DNA of 64,000 nucleotides from Candidatus Aphodovivens excrementavium (lineage in GTDB: Bacteria > Actinomycetota > Coriobacteriia > Coriobacteriales > Eggerthellaceae): the NCBI GenBank assembly GCA_018715935.1, contig DVKR01000013.1, forward strand, positions 1 through 64,000. Direction: 5' to 3'. A program made the position numbers and the translations under genes. Positions 34,740 through 43,294 of the stretch are shown here, piece after piece. Under the pieces are notes generated by a model, which did no database searches, was not told the DNA's origin, and saw only the letters and a program-made list of their open reading frames with translations. The stretch's first letter is position 1. Each line of letters starts with the position of its first letter.

Positions 34740-36479
34740 TTACGCAAGAAGGTTGCGGGCGGTTTCCTCAAGCTGATCGAGCATGTCGTTTGCTCCTGCC
34801 TGATCGGGCGCCTTCGCGAACAAGTATGCCTTGATCTTGGGCTCGGTGCCGCTGGGACGCACGATAAGCTTGCCGCCGCCCTGCAGGCGAAACTCAACCA
34901 CGTTCGCCTTGGGAAGGTCGCCCACGCCCTGCGCATAGTCAACCATTTCCGCCACCGCGCGCCCCGCAACTTCCGCAGGCGGCTGCGCACGCAAGCCCGC
35001 CATGATGGAGGCCATGCGCTCGGCGCCATCGGCTCCCGGATACGCCAGCGAGATTGTGCGGTTAGTCTGCCAGCCGTGCTTGTCGTAGAGCGCACGCATG
35101 GCCTGCACCAACGTCTTTCCCTGCGCGCGGTAATAGCGCGCCATCTGGCAGATGAGCATGCTTGCCACCACGGCGTCTTTGTCGCGCACGTGCGTGCCGG
35201 CCAAATAGCCGTAGCTTTCCTCGAAACCGAACATGAAGCGGTCGGGCTCGCCCGCCGCCTCAAGACGCGCAATTTGCTCGCCGATGTATTTAAAACCGGT
35301 AAGCGTACGGCGCAGCTCGAAGCCGTATTCCGCCGCGATGTCGTCGCACATCGCCGAAGACACGATAGTGGTAACCGCTACCATGCGGGCAAGGTCTTCG
35401 CCGCGCGCTGCGCGACGGCCTGCCACGTAGTCCATCAGCAAGATGCCCATCTCGTTTCCGGTGATAAGCGCGTAGTCGGAACCGTCTTCGCAGGCGGCGC
35501 CCACGCGGTCGGCATCGGGGTCGGTTGCAAGCAGCAAGTCGGGCGCGGCGCCCTCCGCTTTCCGGGCGCGGCAGCAGGCAATGCCCTCTTCCAACGCCTC
35601 GCGAATTTCGGGATTGGGGTACGGACAGGTGGGAAAATCGCCATCAGGCGCCGCCTGGCTTTCCACCACCGTCACCTCACTGACGTTGATGTCCTTCAAA
35701 ACGCGCGTGACGGTTTCCAAGCCGGTGCCGTTCAGCGGCGTATAGACAATCGACAGCCGAAGCGCCGCCTCTTCAGGCGTTTCCAGCGATTGCGCGAGCG
35801 TGGCCTCAATGAAGCGGTCCAGCGTGTCTTCCCCTATGGGAGAAACCAGCCCTTGTTGCTGCGCTTCGGCATAGCCCATAAGACGAGGGGCGCGGCCTTG
35901 CGAGGCGAAGTAGGCGACCTCTCCGATGCGCCGGGAGATCTCGGCGGCGGCATCGCTGGCGATCTGGCAGCCGTCGGGGCCGTAGACCTTGTAGCCGTTG
36001 TAGGACGACGGGTTATGGCTTGCCGTAAGGTTGATGCCCGCCGAGCAGCCCAAATCGCGCACGGCAAACGAGAGAGCCGGCGTAGGCTCGATGCGCGGGT
36101 AGAGCAGGGCGCGAATGCCGTTTGCCGCCAAAACGGAAGCGGCGAGCTGGGCGAACTCTTCTCCCTTATGACGCGAGTCGCGCGCAATGGCAACTGAAGG
36201 GTTGTCGAAATGGGCGTTGAGGTAGTCGGCAAGGCCTTGTGTTGCGCGTGCTACGGTATAGCGGTTCATGCGATTGGTTCCCGCGCCGATGACGCCGCGC
36301 AGCCCCGCCGTGCCAAACTCGAGATCTTGGAAGAACGCGTCTGCCACGGCAGCTTCGGCGCCCTCTTTTCCCGCTTCGAGGTTTGCCTGCATGGTTGCCA
36401 AATCGGAGGCGAGCTCTGTATCGTCAACATTGGCTATCCAGGTGTAGAGACGCTCTTTATTCTCAGCGGAGATGGACAT
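34740..36479 (-). CDS. Phosphoglucomutase/phosphomannomutase
   Basis: 579 residues of the alpha-D-phosphohexomutase family, long (PGM2/PgcA-like) form. Seen in order are ELEFGTAGLRG-like DLEFGTAGLRGVIGAGTNRM, the phosphoserine loop LTASHNPSSYNGYKVY, the metal loop ATDPDADRVG, the sugar loop GFEESYGYLAG and the phosphate loop RPSGTEPKIKAYLFA. It interconverts glucose-1- and glucose-6-phosphate or the mannose equivalents. Start 36479 (MSISAENKE) has AAGGAAGG upstream. The frame extends 22 codons further, but across a likely promoter with TACAAT repeats. Confidence 0.95.
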   Translation of the reverse strand: MSISAENKERLYTWIANVDDTELASDLATMQANLEAGKEGAEAAVADAFFQDLEFGTAGLRGVIGAGTNRMNRYTVARATQGLADYLNAHFDNPSVAIARDSRHKGEEFAQLAASVLAANGIRALLYPRIEPTPALSFAVRDLGCSAGINLTASHNPSSYNGYKVYGPDGCQIASDAAAEISRRIGEVAYFASQGRAPRLMGYAEAQQQGLVSPIGEDTLDRFIEATLAQSLETPEEAALRLSIVYTPLNGTGLETVTRVLKDINVSEVTVVESQAAPDGDFPTCPYPNPEIREALEEGIACCRARKAEGAAPDLLLATDPDADRVGAACEDGSDYALITGNEMGILLMDYVAGRRAARGEDLARMVAVTTIVSSAMCDDIAAEYGFELRRTLTGFKYIGEQIARLEAAGEPDRFMFGFEESYGYLAGTHVRDKDAVVASMLICQMARYYRAQGKTLVQAMRALYDKHGWQTNRTISLAYPGADGAERMASIMAGLRAQPPAEVAGRAVAEMVDYAQGVGDLPKANVVEFRLQGGGKLIVRPSGTEPKIKAYLFAKAPDQAGANDMLDQLEETARNLLA

Positions 36480-36574
36480 GGCGCACCTTCCTTGCAAATA
36501 AAACCGCACTGTCTTGCTGCATTGTATTGTATTGTATTCGAGCACGTCGGCTTGTGCATCGCTGTTGCTCCCGT

Positions 36575-37762
36575 TTAGCTGCGATACTCCTCGGCAAGCG
36601 CCTTAAACGCGGGCATGCTGTTGCGGATGACGGAAGCATCTACGCAATAGCCGATGCGCACCCATCCCTTCGCCCCGAAGCTGTCGGACGGAACAAGCAG
36701 CAGCTCGTGCGCCTTGGCGCGCTCGGCGAACGCCTGGGCGTCGGGCTCAAGCGCGCGAACCCACAAATAGAACGCGCCTTGCGGCTCGATGTACTCATAG
36801 CCCAGCTCCGAAAGCCCCTCGGTGAGCAGCTGGCGGTTGACGGCATACGCCTCAACATCGCTCGGCTCGTCCAAGCAGCGCTCGATCACGCGCTGGAACA
36901 GCGCGGGCGCGCATACGAAGCCCAGCGCGCGACCTGCACCGCACATTGCCGCGTATACGCTGTCTCCTTCGGGCTTCTCCATCTGATCCGATGCGTAGAG
37001 CCACCCTATGCGCTCGCCCGGCAGCGAAAGAGACTTCGAGTACGAATAGCACACAATCGTGCGTGCATAGATCTGCGGCACCCAGGGCACCTCGGCACCG
37101 TAAACGATCTCGCGGTACGGTTCGTCGCTGATGAGATAGATCTGGGTGCCGAACTGCGCTTCTTTTTCTTTCAGCGCCGCAGCCAGCTCTTCAAGCGCCT
37201 CCCGGCTGTACACGGCGCCCGTAGGGTTGTTGGGAGAATCGATGATCACCGCGCTCGTGCGCTCGGTGATGGCGTGCGCAATTGCCGGCACGTCCGGTTG
37301 AAAGTCGGCGGCACGCGCCGGCACCTCCACGCAGGTGCAGCCGGCGCTCTCAATGAACACCTTGTACTCGGGGAAATACGGCGCAATGACAATGACTTCA
37401 TCACCCGGATGAGTAATTGCAGCCAAACAGATTGCCAGCCCCGCCGCTGCGCCTGCCGTCATGTAGATGCGGTTCGGCGATGCTTCGAGGCCGTGACGAC
37501 GCTGGATGCTATCGGCGACCGCCTGGCGTACTGCGGGGGTTCCCTGAGCAGGCGTGTAGCCATGCAGCGCGCAAGCCGGCTCGGCAAGCGCGTCGACGAT
37601 TGCCTGGCGCACCGCGTCGGGAGCGGGGATTGAGGGGTTTCCCAAACTGAAATCGAACACGTTTTCTTCCCCGATTTCCGCCTTGCGCTGCAGGCCATAC
37701 GCAAACAGCTCGCGAATGGCCGAAGGCTCGTTGCCCAACGCCAGCATTCTGTCGTTGATCAT
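36575..37762 (-). CDS. Pyridoxal-phosphate aminotransferase, class I/II
   Basis: 395 residues of aminotransferase fold type I. DFSLGNPSIPAP, MTAGAAAGLAICLAAI, IAPYFPEYKVF, IIDSPNNPTGAVYS and the Schiff-base lysine in CYSYSKSLSLPGERIGW are present, with the substrate-carboxylate arginine near VRIGYCVD. It probably acts on an aspartate- or aromatic-type amino acid; exact specificity cannot be told. The start MINDRMLALG at 37762 is where the family begins and is preferred over an upstream ATG. It lies downstream of a MarR gene but is separated from it by a terminator. Confidence 0.9.
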   Translation of the reverse strand: MINDRMLALGNEPSAIRELFAYGLQRKAEIGEENVFDFSLGNPSIPAPDAVRQAIVDALAEPACALHGYTPAQGTPAVRQAVADSIQRRHGLEASPNRIYMTAGAAAGLAICLAAITHPGDEVIVIAPYFPEYKVFIESAGCTCVEVPARAADFQPDVPAIAHAITERTSAVIIDSPNNPTGAVYSREALEELAAALKEKEAQFGTQIYLISDEPYREIVYGAEVPWVPQIYARTIVCYSYSKSLSLPGERIGWLYASDQMEKPEGDSVYAAMCGAGRALGFVCAPALFQRVIERCLDEPSDVEAYAVNRQLLTEGLSELGYEYIEPQGAFYLWVRALEPDAQAFAERAKAHELLLVPSDSFGAKGWVRIGYCVDASVIRNSMPAFKALAEEYRS

Positions 37763-37840
37763 GACTGCCCGCCCCTTTCTCTCCGGCTCGACCCCTGCAC
37801 ATCGCAGCATTCCGCACTACGTGCCTTCCCGATTATGGCA

Positions 37841-37876
37841 CAAGAAAGCCCGGCTCCCTCGGGGCAGCCGGGCTCG
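37841..37876 (-). terminator. Terminator after MarR-family gene
   Basis: On the minus strand GAGCCCGGCT and AGCCGGGCTT form a GC-rich stem around GCCCCGAGGG and run into TTCTTGT. It lies 49 bases past the MarR stop and before the aminotransferase gene. Confidence 0.7.
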
Positions 37877-37924
37877 AAACGCTGTTCTTACACAAGCGGC
37901 GCATCCGCCGCATCGCGCAACCGT

Positions 37925-38398
37925 TTAGCAGTGGCAGCAATGGCGATGAGCTTTGCGGCCCTTCTTCTTGCCGTTAACGCCCTTGTCCTTCACCGACAGA
38001 ATCAGCTTCTCGGTAATGGCGTTCAGCTGGGCAACCTCTTCCTCGGACAGGCAGCTCAGGATGTCCTCGGCGGTTTTGTCGTTGGCGGCAACGCGCTTCT
38101 CGGCGATCTGCTTGCCGTCCTCGGTCAGGCTGACGGTGTAGGTGTGCTTGTCGGTGTGATCGCCGATGGTAACGTAGCCGTTGCGCTCGGCCTTCTTGAC
38201 GGTGTCCTTCAAAGCGGAGCGATCCCAGCCAAGAACCTTCACCAGTTCGCGCTGGGTGGTGCCGTCGTTTTCAAGCAGAGCGTTCATCAAAGCGCCCTGA
38301 CCGCGTTTGTAGCTTTTCGGGCCATTCTTGTGGAAGGCCAGGCGGGTGAGCTTGCTGGCCTTCTTCAGTTGCGCCAGCGTTGCAGCTGCTTCGTTCAT
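37925..38398 (-). CDS. MarR-family regulator with His/Cys-rich tail
   Basis: 157 residues. The winged helix-turn-helix spans about 30-105: GQGALMNALLENDGTTQREL, VKVLGWDRSALKDTVKKAERNGYVTI (recognition helix), then the wing GDHTDKHTYTVSLTEDG. Helices at 1-25 and 110-140 would form the dimer interface. The end is unusual, KKKGRKAHRHCCHC: three histidines/cysteine pairs in seven residues suggest metal binding or a redox switch. The nearby palindrome at 38480-38493 may be its operator, which would make it autoregulated. Confidence 0.85.
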   Translation of the reverse strand: MNEAAATLAQLKKASKLTRLAFHKNGPKSYKRGQGALMNALLENDGTTQRELVKVLGWDRSALKDTVKKAERNGYVTIGDHTDKHTYTVSLTEDGKQIAEKRVAANDKTAEDILSCLSEEEVAQLNAITEKLILSVKDKGVNGKKKGRKAHRHCCHC

Positions 38399-38479
38399 GG
38401 TAGTCCTCTTTCTTTCCTTTATGACATTTCAGCGGCGCTCACTATACCTGTTACTGCTCTTGCGGTAGCGTCCGGCGTC

Positions 38480-38493
38480 TAGTTATTCACTAA
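38480..38493. promoter_or_regulatory. Candidate operator for MarR-family regulator
   Basis: TAGTTATTCACTAA contains the inverted half-sites TAGT and ACTA spaced by five bases, in an AT-rich island in this GC-rich region. It is about 85 bases upstream of the MarR start, with a TATAGT (-10-like) at 38441-38446 on the minus strand between. The surrounding 281-base gap has no gene. Confidence 0.4.
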
Positions 38494-38679
38494 ACATTCA
38501 ATTATTTATTGTATCACCAGATAAATGCCTTAGTTTGAATTATTCATTGATCGCATTATTTCAAGATCGATTTATTGAGACATACGATAATTTGCCCCGG
38601 TTCACGCTTTGGGGGCATAAGCCGCACTGTCGCTGTGAACGAAAGCTACGTTGTTGCCGAGGGCGCTTTGCTGCTGCGG

Positions 38680-39216
38680 CTATTTTGCCGCCGGGCTCTT
38701 GCGATCGAAAAACGGGCTTTTCGAGTCGATGCTCACCGGAATGGCATAGACCTGCTTGCAGCATTCCAGAACCCCAAGGCGCTGCGCCGCCAACCCGGCT
38801 GAAAACAGAATGCGCGTGTCCACGCGGTAATCTGCCGCTTTCGAGCAGGCGCTTCCCAATGCAATGCCTACATCGACGCTGTTTATTGCGCACGGCACGC
38901 CGTCGGCACGCTCGCCGCAGCTTGCGTACCCGCAATGGCCGCAATTAAGCCCCTGCGCCTTTTCGTGCGTTCCCACAACCACGACGCATTGAGACGCCTC
39001 CACGTTGAGCGCGTCGCGCAGGAAAAACTTGAAGCCCTTTTCTTCGGCAATAGCCCGCATCTCGTCGGCAAGGCGCTGTTTGTCGCTGCCGTCGACAACG
39101 GCGCACTCAAGTATGTCCACGCCCTTGCCCTTTGGCGCCGTGCGCGCTGCCACCATCATCTTCTCGGCGATATCCATCGCCTGCTTTTCGCGGTTGTCTC
39201 GCTCGTTCAGAATCAT
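38680..39216 (-). CDS. DUF2148 ferredoxin-like domain protein
   Basis: About 178 residues. The central LNCGHCGYASCGER and a nearby VPCAINSVDVGIALGSACSKAADYRVDTRI are the DUF2148 signature, with cysteines spaced as for an iron-sulfur cluster (CxxCxxxxC and later C). A further cysteine pair, LECCKQ, is near the end. The role is unknown; the family is common in anaerobes. ATG 39216 is preferred to 39255 because the family-like sequence begins MILNERDNREKQAMDIAE. It is transcribed alone. Confidence 0.85.
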   Translation of the reverse strand: MILNERDNREKQAMDIAEKMMVAARTAPKGKGVDILECAVVDGSDKQRLADEMRAIAEEKGFKFFLRDALNVEASQCVVVVGTHEKAQGLNCGHCGYASCGERADGVPCAINSVDVGIALGSACSKAADYRVDTRILFSAGLAAQRLGVLECCKQVYAIPVSIDSKSPFFDRKSPAAK

Positions 39217-39270
39217 TAGCAGCCCTTCGCTCGGCTTTGCAAGACGGTAAAACAACTGTCCCTTTTCGCA

Positions 39271-39402
39271 CTAGGAGATGTGACCCAGAAAGTCCTTCGT
39301 GTAGTTGGACTGCGGGTTGTCGAGCTCCTCGTCGGGAGCTCCCCGCTCAACGGTCACGCCGCCGTCCTTGAGCGCCGCGCGAACCGCCGCGTCACGCAAC
39401 GA
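39271..39402 (-). pseudogene. 3' fragment of amino-acid ABC transporter ATPase gene
   Basis: About 130 bases align with the 3' end of the intact ATPase gene at 40588-40720. The fragment's translation, DGGVTVERGAPDEELDNPQS followed by TKDFLGHIS, matches [20 protein letters not shown] followed by TKDFLGHIA in the complete gene. The match ends near 39402, just before the surface-protein stop. It has no ATPase motifs and cannot work. With the intact copy it brackets the surface-protein gene as a direct repeat. Confidence 0.85.
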
Positions 39403-39415
39403 CAACGCGCCGCTG

Positions 39416-40525
39416 CTAGCGCTTTGCGCGCGCAGCCTTAAGCGAAAGCGCGCATCCCGCCAGCGCGGCACTTGCCAGCAGGCTCGCTGCCGCTGCAGCA
39501 GCGACAGGCGTCGCACCGTCGCCCGCCTTTGCCAAGACGGCAGCTTCGCCATCCGAGCCCGCCGCGCTCTTTGCAGCGCCGTAGCCCGATCCGGCAGCGT
39601 CCTGTCCAGATCCGTCTCCCGAATCGGCAGCGCCCTTGTTGGCGTCGCCCTTGTCCGAGGTGTCATTGCCGCTATCGGTTTCCTCTTCGCCGCCAGTAGG
39701 CGGAGTCGGCTCGACTTCCTCGCCCTCGCCAGGAGAAGTCGGCCCGTCGCCCTTCTGCCACACTGCGTAGTAGCTCAGGTTCTCAAGCCCCATCAGCTCC
39801 TGTGAGTCCCACTCGACCGGCTGCCCGTCGCGCGAGGTAGCCCAGCCAAGGAACACATAGCCCTCTCGTTCAGGATCCGGAGCGGGATCGCCCAGCGGCT
39901 CTCCGTAATGACGGTAGTAGCAGTAATCATACCCCCAATCGGATGCGTCGTAGTTGCGGTAGAAGGTAAGCGTCTGCTGGTCCGTAGAGTCGCAGTACGC
40001 CTCGATGGTCACATCGTTCGTGATTCCGGTCAGATAGAATTGCGCGGCATGCTTGTAGGACTCTCCCGGCGCGGTGCTCGGGGACGACTCGCTCATCGTG
40101 CCGCCGATGTTGATGCCGAGATTATTATTCAATTCGGAAGCAGCCCCCGGCTCGAAAAACTCCGCATCGAGATCATTCGGCTTGCACGAGGCGACAATAA
40201 CCGTATCCGCGCCGCTGCTCACCTTGATCCACTCGATGCACATATAGGAGCCGGTTGCTTCAACGGCGAAATGCACTTCTCCCGGCGTCGCATCTGACAC
40301 CCCCTGCAGCGTGATGGTCTTCAAACTCACCGCGTTCTCGCCACCGGCATCGGCTCCCGATTGTCCCTGGGCCACGTCCACTTTGCCCATGGGATTGTTG
40401 ACCTTCGCGGTAACCTGCACATCCTGTGCGTAGGCGGGCAACACCTGGAAGACTGCAAGCACCCCTGCGGCAATACAAGCAGCAAACAGCAGCGCTGCAA
40501 CGGATTTCAACGATGCGCGAACCAT
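39416..40525 (-). CDS. Secreted surface protein with InlB-like repeat and anchor helix
   Basis: 369 residues. The signal peptide (about 8-33, ending PAYAQ) leads to a beta-rich domain (about 35-200) and one Listeria-Bacteroides (InlB B) type repeat, with YYRHYGEPLGDPAPDPEREG, FLGWATSRDG and LSYYAVWQK. A Pro/Glu/Gly/Asp-rich spacer follows, then a C-terminal helix AAAASLLASAALAGCALSLK with basic end. No LPXTG motif is seen. It lies inside an amino-acid ABC transporter region, between a duplicated ATPase fragment and the ATPase gene, in the same direction. Adhesion or binding is inferred. Confidence 0.8.
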   Translation of the reverse strand: MVRASLKSVAALLFAACIAAGVLAVFQVLPAYAQDVQVTAKVNNPMGKVDVAQGQSGADAGGENAVSLKTITLQGVSDATPGEVHFAVEATGSYMCIEWIKVSSGADTVIVASCKPNDLDAEFFEPGAASELNNNLGINIGGTMSESSPSTAPGESYKHAAQFYLTGITNDVTIEAYCDSTDQQTLTFYRNYDASDWGYDYCYYRHYGEPLGDPAPDPEREGYVFLGWATSRDGQPVEWDSQELMGLENLSYYAVWQKGDGPTSPGEGEEVEPTPPTGGEEETDSGNDTSDKGDANKGAADSGDGSGQDAAGSGYGAAKSAAGSDGEAAVLAKAGDGATPVAAAAAASLLASAALAGCALSLKAARAKR

Positions 40526-40587
40526 GAGGCCTCCTTTTCAATCGCTGCTGTCAGTATACAGAAACGCACCGGGCGGGCGATAGCCCT

Positions 40588-41547
40588 CTATGCAATATGA
40601 CCGAGGAAGTCTTTCGTGCGGTCGGACTGGGGGTTGTCGAACACCTCGTCGGGAGTTCCCTGCTCAACGATCACGCCGCCGTCCATGAACACCACGCGAT
40701 CCGCCACGTCACGCGCGAAGCCCATTTCGTGCGTGACCACGATCATCGTCATGCCTTCGCTTGCGAGCTCTTTCATGACGTTGAGGACGTCGCGCACCAG
40801 CTCCGGGTCGAGTGCGCTGGTTGCCTCGTCGAATAGCATCACATGCGGGTTCATCGCCAGAGCGCGCGCGATGGCAACGCGCTGCTGCTGGCCACCGGAA
40901 AGCTGGCTGGGCTTATAGTCCACGCGCTCGCCAAGCCCCACGCGCTCAAGCTGCTCGATGGCGATTCTTTCAGCCTCTTCTTTCGAGCGCTTCAGCACCT
41001 TCGTTTGCGCAAGCATGACGTTCTTCTTCGCCGTCAGATGCGGAAACAGGTTGAAGTTCTGAAACACCATGCCCACTTTGGCGCGCACTTTGTTGATATC
41101 GGTATCTTTTGCCGTGATTTCGGTGTCCTCGAAGAATATCTTGCCGCCGGTTGGCTCCTCCAGGCGGTTGATGCAGCGCAGCATGGTAGATTTTCCCGAG
41201 CCGGAAGGGCCAAGGATCACCACCACCTCGCCACGGTACACATCCAAGTCGACCCCACGAAGAACCACCAGCTCATCGAAGCTTTTCTGCAGGTTCTGAA
41301 TGCGCACGATGGGCTGCTCGCCGGCGTCTTTGCGCTCTTGCTCAACCGCAACCGGGGCGGTGTGCTTGATGCCGTCGGCAGGCTTGTCCACAACGCAGCC
41401 GGCAGGAGCGGCGTCCGCTCTGCCAGCCTCCGCTCTCTCGGCACTCGCTTCGGCGGCGTTCGCATCGGTCGCGCTCTGCTCGACAGCGCTCATCTCGGCC
41501 GCGTCGGTTTCAGCAGCACTTGCCTGCTTGTTCTCTTTCTCGGTCAT
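40588..41547 (-). CDS. glnQ: Polar amino-acid ABC transporter ATP-binding protein
   Basis: 319 residues. Walker [13 protein letters not shown] loop [12 protein letters not shown], signature [15 protein letters not shown], Walker [16 protein letters not shown] and switch His in [15 protein letters not shown] are all intact, and the sequence is of the GlnQ/HisP type. An N-terminal extension of ~78 residues rich in Ala, Glu and Asp is unusual for the family. It follows the permease gene by 15 bases and completes the set SBP-permease-ATPase. Confidence 0.93.
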   Translation of the reverse strand: MTEKENKQASAAETDAAEMSAVEQSATDANAAEASAERAEAGRADAAPAGCVVDKPADGIKHTAPVAVEQERKDAGEQPIVRIQNLQKSFDELVVLRGVDLDVYRGEVVVILGPSGSGKSTMLRCINRLEEPTGGKIFFEDTEITAKDTDINKVRAKVGMVFQNFNLFPHLTAKKNVMLAQTKVLKRSKEEAERIAIEQLERVGLGERVDYKPSQLSGGQQQRVAIARALAMNPHVMLFDEATSALDPELVRDVLNVMKELASEGMTMIVVTHEMGFARDVADRVVFMDGGVIVEQGTPDEVFDNPQSDRTKDFLGHIA

Positions 41548-41562
41548 TGCATCAGCCCTTCC

Positions 41563-42996
41563 CTACAAGCTCGACATCTGCTCGGGCGTAATGCCCGTGC
41601 CGGACTCTTGGCCGCGTGCGGCGTCTGCCGCATCCCTCGTTTCGGAAGCGGGGCGCCCGGCCATATCGCTCACCACGCCGCGCTTTGCCTTCTTGCGCTT
41701 TTTCTTGCCGGTGCTCGCGCCCGTGTCGTTGCCCGCCAAGCGCGCCTCGAGCTTGCCGACAACCTTCGCAAGCGGCAGCGTAATCACCAGATAGAACAGC
41801 GCCGCAACAATGTAAGGCGTGATGGATCCGGTTGCCGCCACGATGGTTTTCGCATACATGACAACTTCCATAATGCCCACGGCGGCAAGCATCGAAGTGT
41901 CTTTGTAGAGCAGAATGAATTCGCTGGTCATCGTGGGGATGACGCGACGCACGGTCTGCGGGATGATAACGAAGAGCATCGTTTGGGCGCCATTCATGCC
42001 CAAGCTGCGCGACGCTTCGAACTGCCCCTTAGGAATGGACTGGATGCCCGCGCGGAAAATCTCGCATAGGTAGGCGCCCGAGTTCATGAACAGCACGATC
42101 ACACCCAACGGGAACGACGGAATTTGCACGCCCGCCAGCGGAAGCCCGAAAAACGCGATGTAGATCTGCAGGAACAGCGGCGTGCCGCGGACGATGTTGA
42201 CGTAGGTGGTGCCGATGCCGCGCAGAACGCGGAACTTCGACATGCGCATGAGCGAGAGCATGAAGCCCAGCGGGATGGCCAGCGGAAACGCGCACGCCAC
42301 AATGGCAATTGCCATCAAGAAGCCGCTAAATACAACCGGCAGGCTGGTAACCAGAAGCACCGGGTTGAGGAACAGGCGCAAAAACGTGTTGGAGTTCCAC
42401 GCCTGCACCCAGTCCTGCTCGGCAAGGTTGTTGCCCAAGACTTCAAAGAAGTCGACGCCGGCAACGGGCATCGCGGGAATGTCGGTAATCTCGTGGGTTT
42501 CTCCGTCGGAAGTGGTGTAGGTGCCCGTGACCTGCATGTCGCCGCCGGCAGCCGGGAAGAACACGCCGTAGATCTCCAGGCGCAAATCTCCTTCGTCAAC
42601 GATAGGCTCAGCAAACGTTGCCGTGAAGTTTTGTCCCTCGGCGGCAAACTCTGCGTCGGGATAGTTGCGCGTCATGCGATCGGCGCCGGTCAGCAGCGTT
42701 GCGCGCGCGTCTTCGGTGGAAAACGTCGTACCCTCAGGCAGGGTGAGCGTGACTGAAGTGATGTTCTCTCCCGCTGCCACCTCGGCGTCCCATTGGATGC
42801 GCGTCTCGGTTGCCCCCAATACGTCGTTGCTGCCTGCAGCGTCGTCGTTAGGACGCGCCGAGCAGTCCTGGGTTTCAAGCGCAAGCGCCTGAGCAGGTAT
42901 CAAGGACAGCGCAATCAGAAGGGCCGCTAAAAGCGCAAACGCCCTCGCAACCGCAGAGCGTTTGAGTGAAGCTTGGTTTTGCGATAGGTAGTGCAT
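41563..42996 (-). CDS. Amino-acid ABC permease fused to N-terminal extracytoplasmic domain
   Basis: 477 residues. The C-terminal half is a polar amino-acid permease with IPLGFMLSLMRMSKFRVLRG, NIVRGTPLFLQIYIAFFGLP and the EAA loop FEASRSLGMNGAQTMLFVIIPQTVRR. Before it lies a signal-peptide-like helix (about 15-40) and ~150 residues of beta-rich sequence ending TYTTSDGETHEITDIPAMPV, probably outside the membrane. The C-terminus has a basic tail of ~50 residues. Fused permeases of this kind usually carry a binding-protein domain, but this one lacks SBP motifs. ATG 42996 is preferred. The upstream gene encodes the separate binding protein. Confidence 0.85.
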   Translation of the reverse strand: MHYLSQNQASLKRSAVARAFALLAALLIALSLIPAQALALETQDCSARPNDDAAGSNDVLGATETRIQWDAEVAAGENITSVTLTLPEGTTFSTEDARATLLTGADRMTRNYPDAEFAAEGQNFTATFAEPIVDEGDLRLEIYGVFFPAAGGDMQVTGTYTTSDGETHEITDIPAMPVAGVDFFEVLGNNLAEQDWVQAWNSNTFLRLFLNPVLLVTSLPVVFSGFLMAIAIVACAFPLAIPLGFMLSLMRMSKFRVLRGIGTTYVNIVRGTPLFLQIYIAFFGLPLAGVQIPSFPLGVIVLFMNSGAYLCEIFRAGIQSIPKGQFEASRSLGMNGAQTMLFVIIPQTVRRVIPTMTSEFILLYKDTSMLAAVGIMEVVMYAKTIVAATGSITPYIVAALFYLVITLPLAKVVGKLEARLAGNDTGASTGKKKRKKAKRGVVSDMAGRPASETRDAADAARGQESGTGITPEQMSSL

Positions 42997-43180
42997 AGTT
43001 CTCGTTTCTCGAAAAGCGATCAACTGCCGCAAACCCTCGCTGAGAGAGGGCTTGCGGCAGACGAGCGCACAACAAAAGGAATTCAAATCGGTTTTGCCCC
43101 GGCTCGCCTGCCCGAAGCAACAAACGAGCCAGCTTGAGCACGCTCCAACAAGGAGAAGCGGTGCGTCTTAGAGACATGAA

Positions 43181-43218
43181 AGCCCGCCTTGGCTGGACTG
43201 TATCCGCCAAGGCGGGTT
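43181..43218 (-). terminator. Hairpin/attenuator between binding protein and permease genes
   Basis: Minus-strand arms AACCCGCCTTGGC (43218-43206) and GCCAAGGCGGGCT (43193-43181) form a strong stem, followed by a short TTTC. It lies between the binding-protein stop and the permease start. A partial terminator here would give more binding protein than permease, as is usual in ABC operons. Confidence 0.65.
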
Positions 43219-43294
43219 CGAATGGCCCAAGATGTGTGCCGGCGCTTCGCAGCGGCGGCTCGCTTCGCCGGCCGGAAGGCCAGCAGATGCTAAA

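Noticed and set aside
42996-43086. Longer N-terminus for the permease
   Set aside because: The extra 30 codons lack a ribosome site and precede the signal-like helix; ATG 42996 is better placed.
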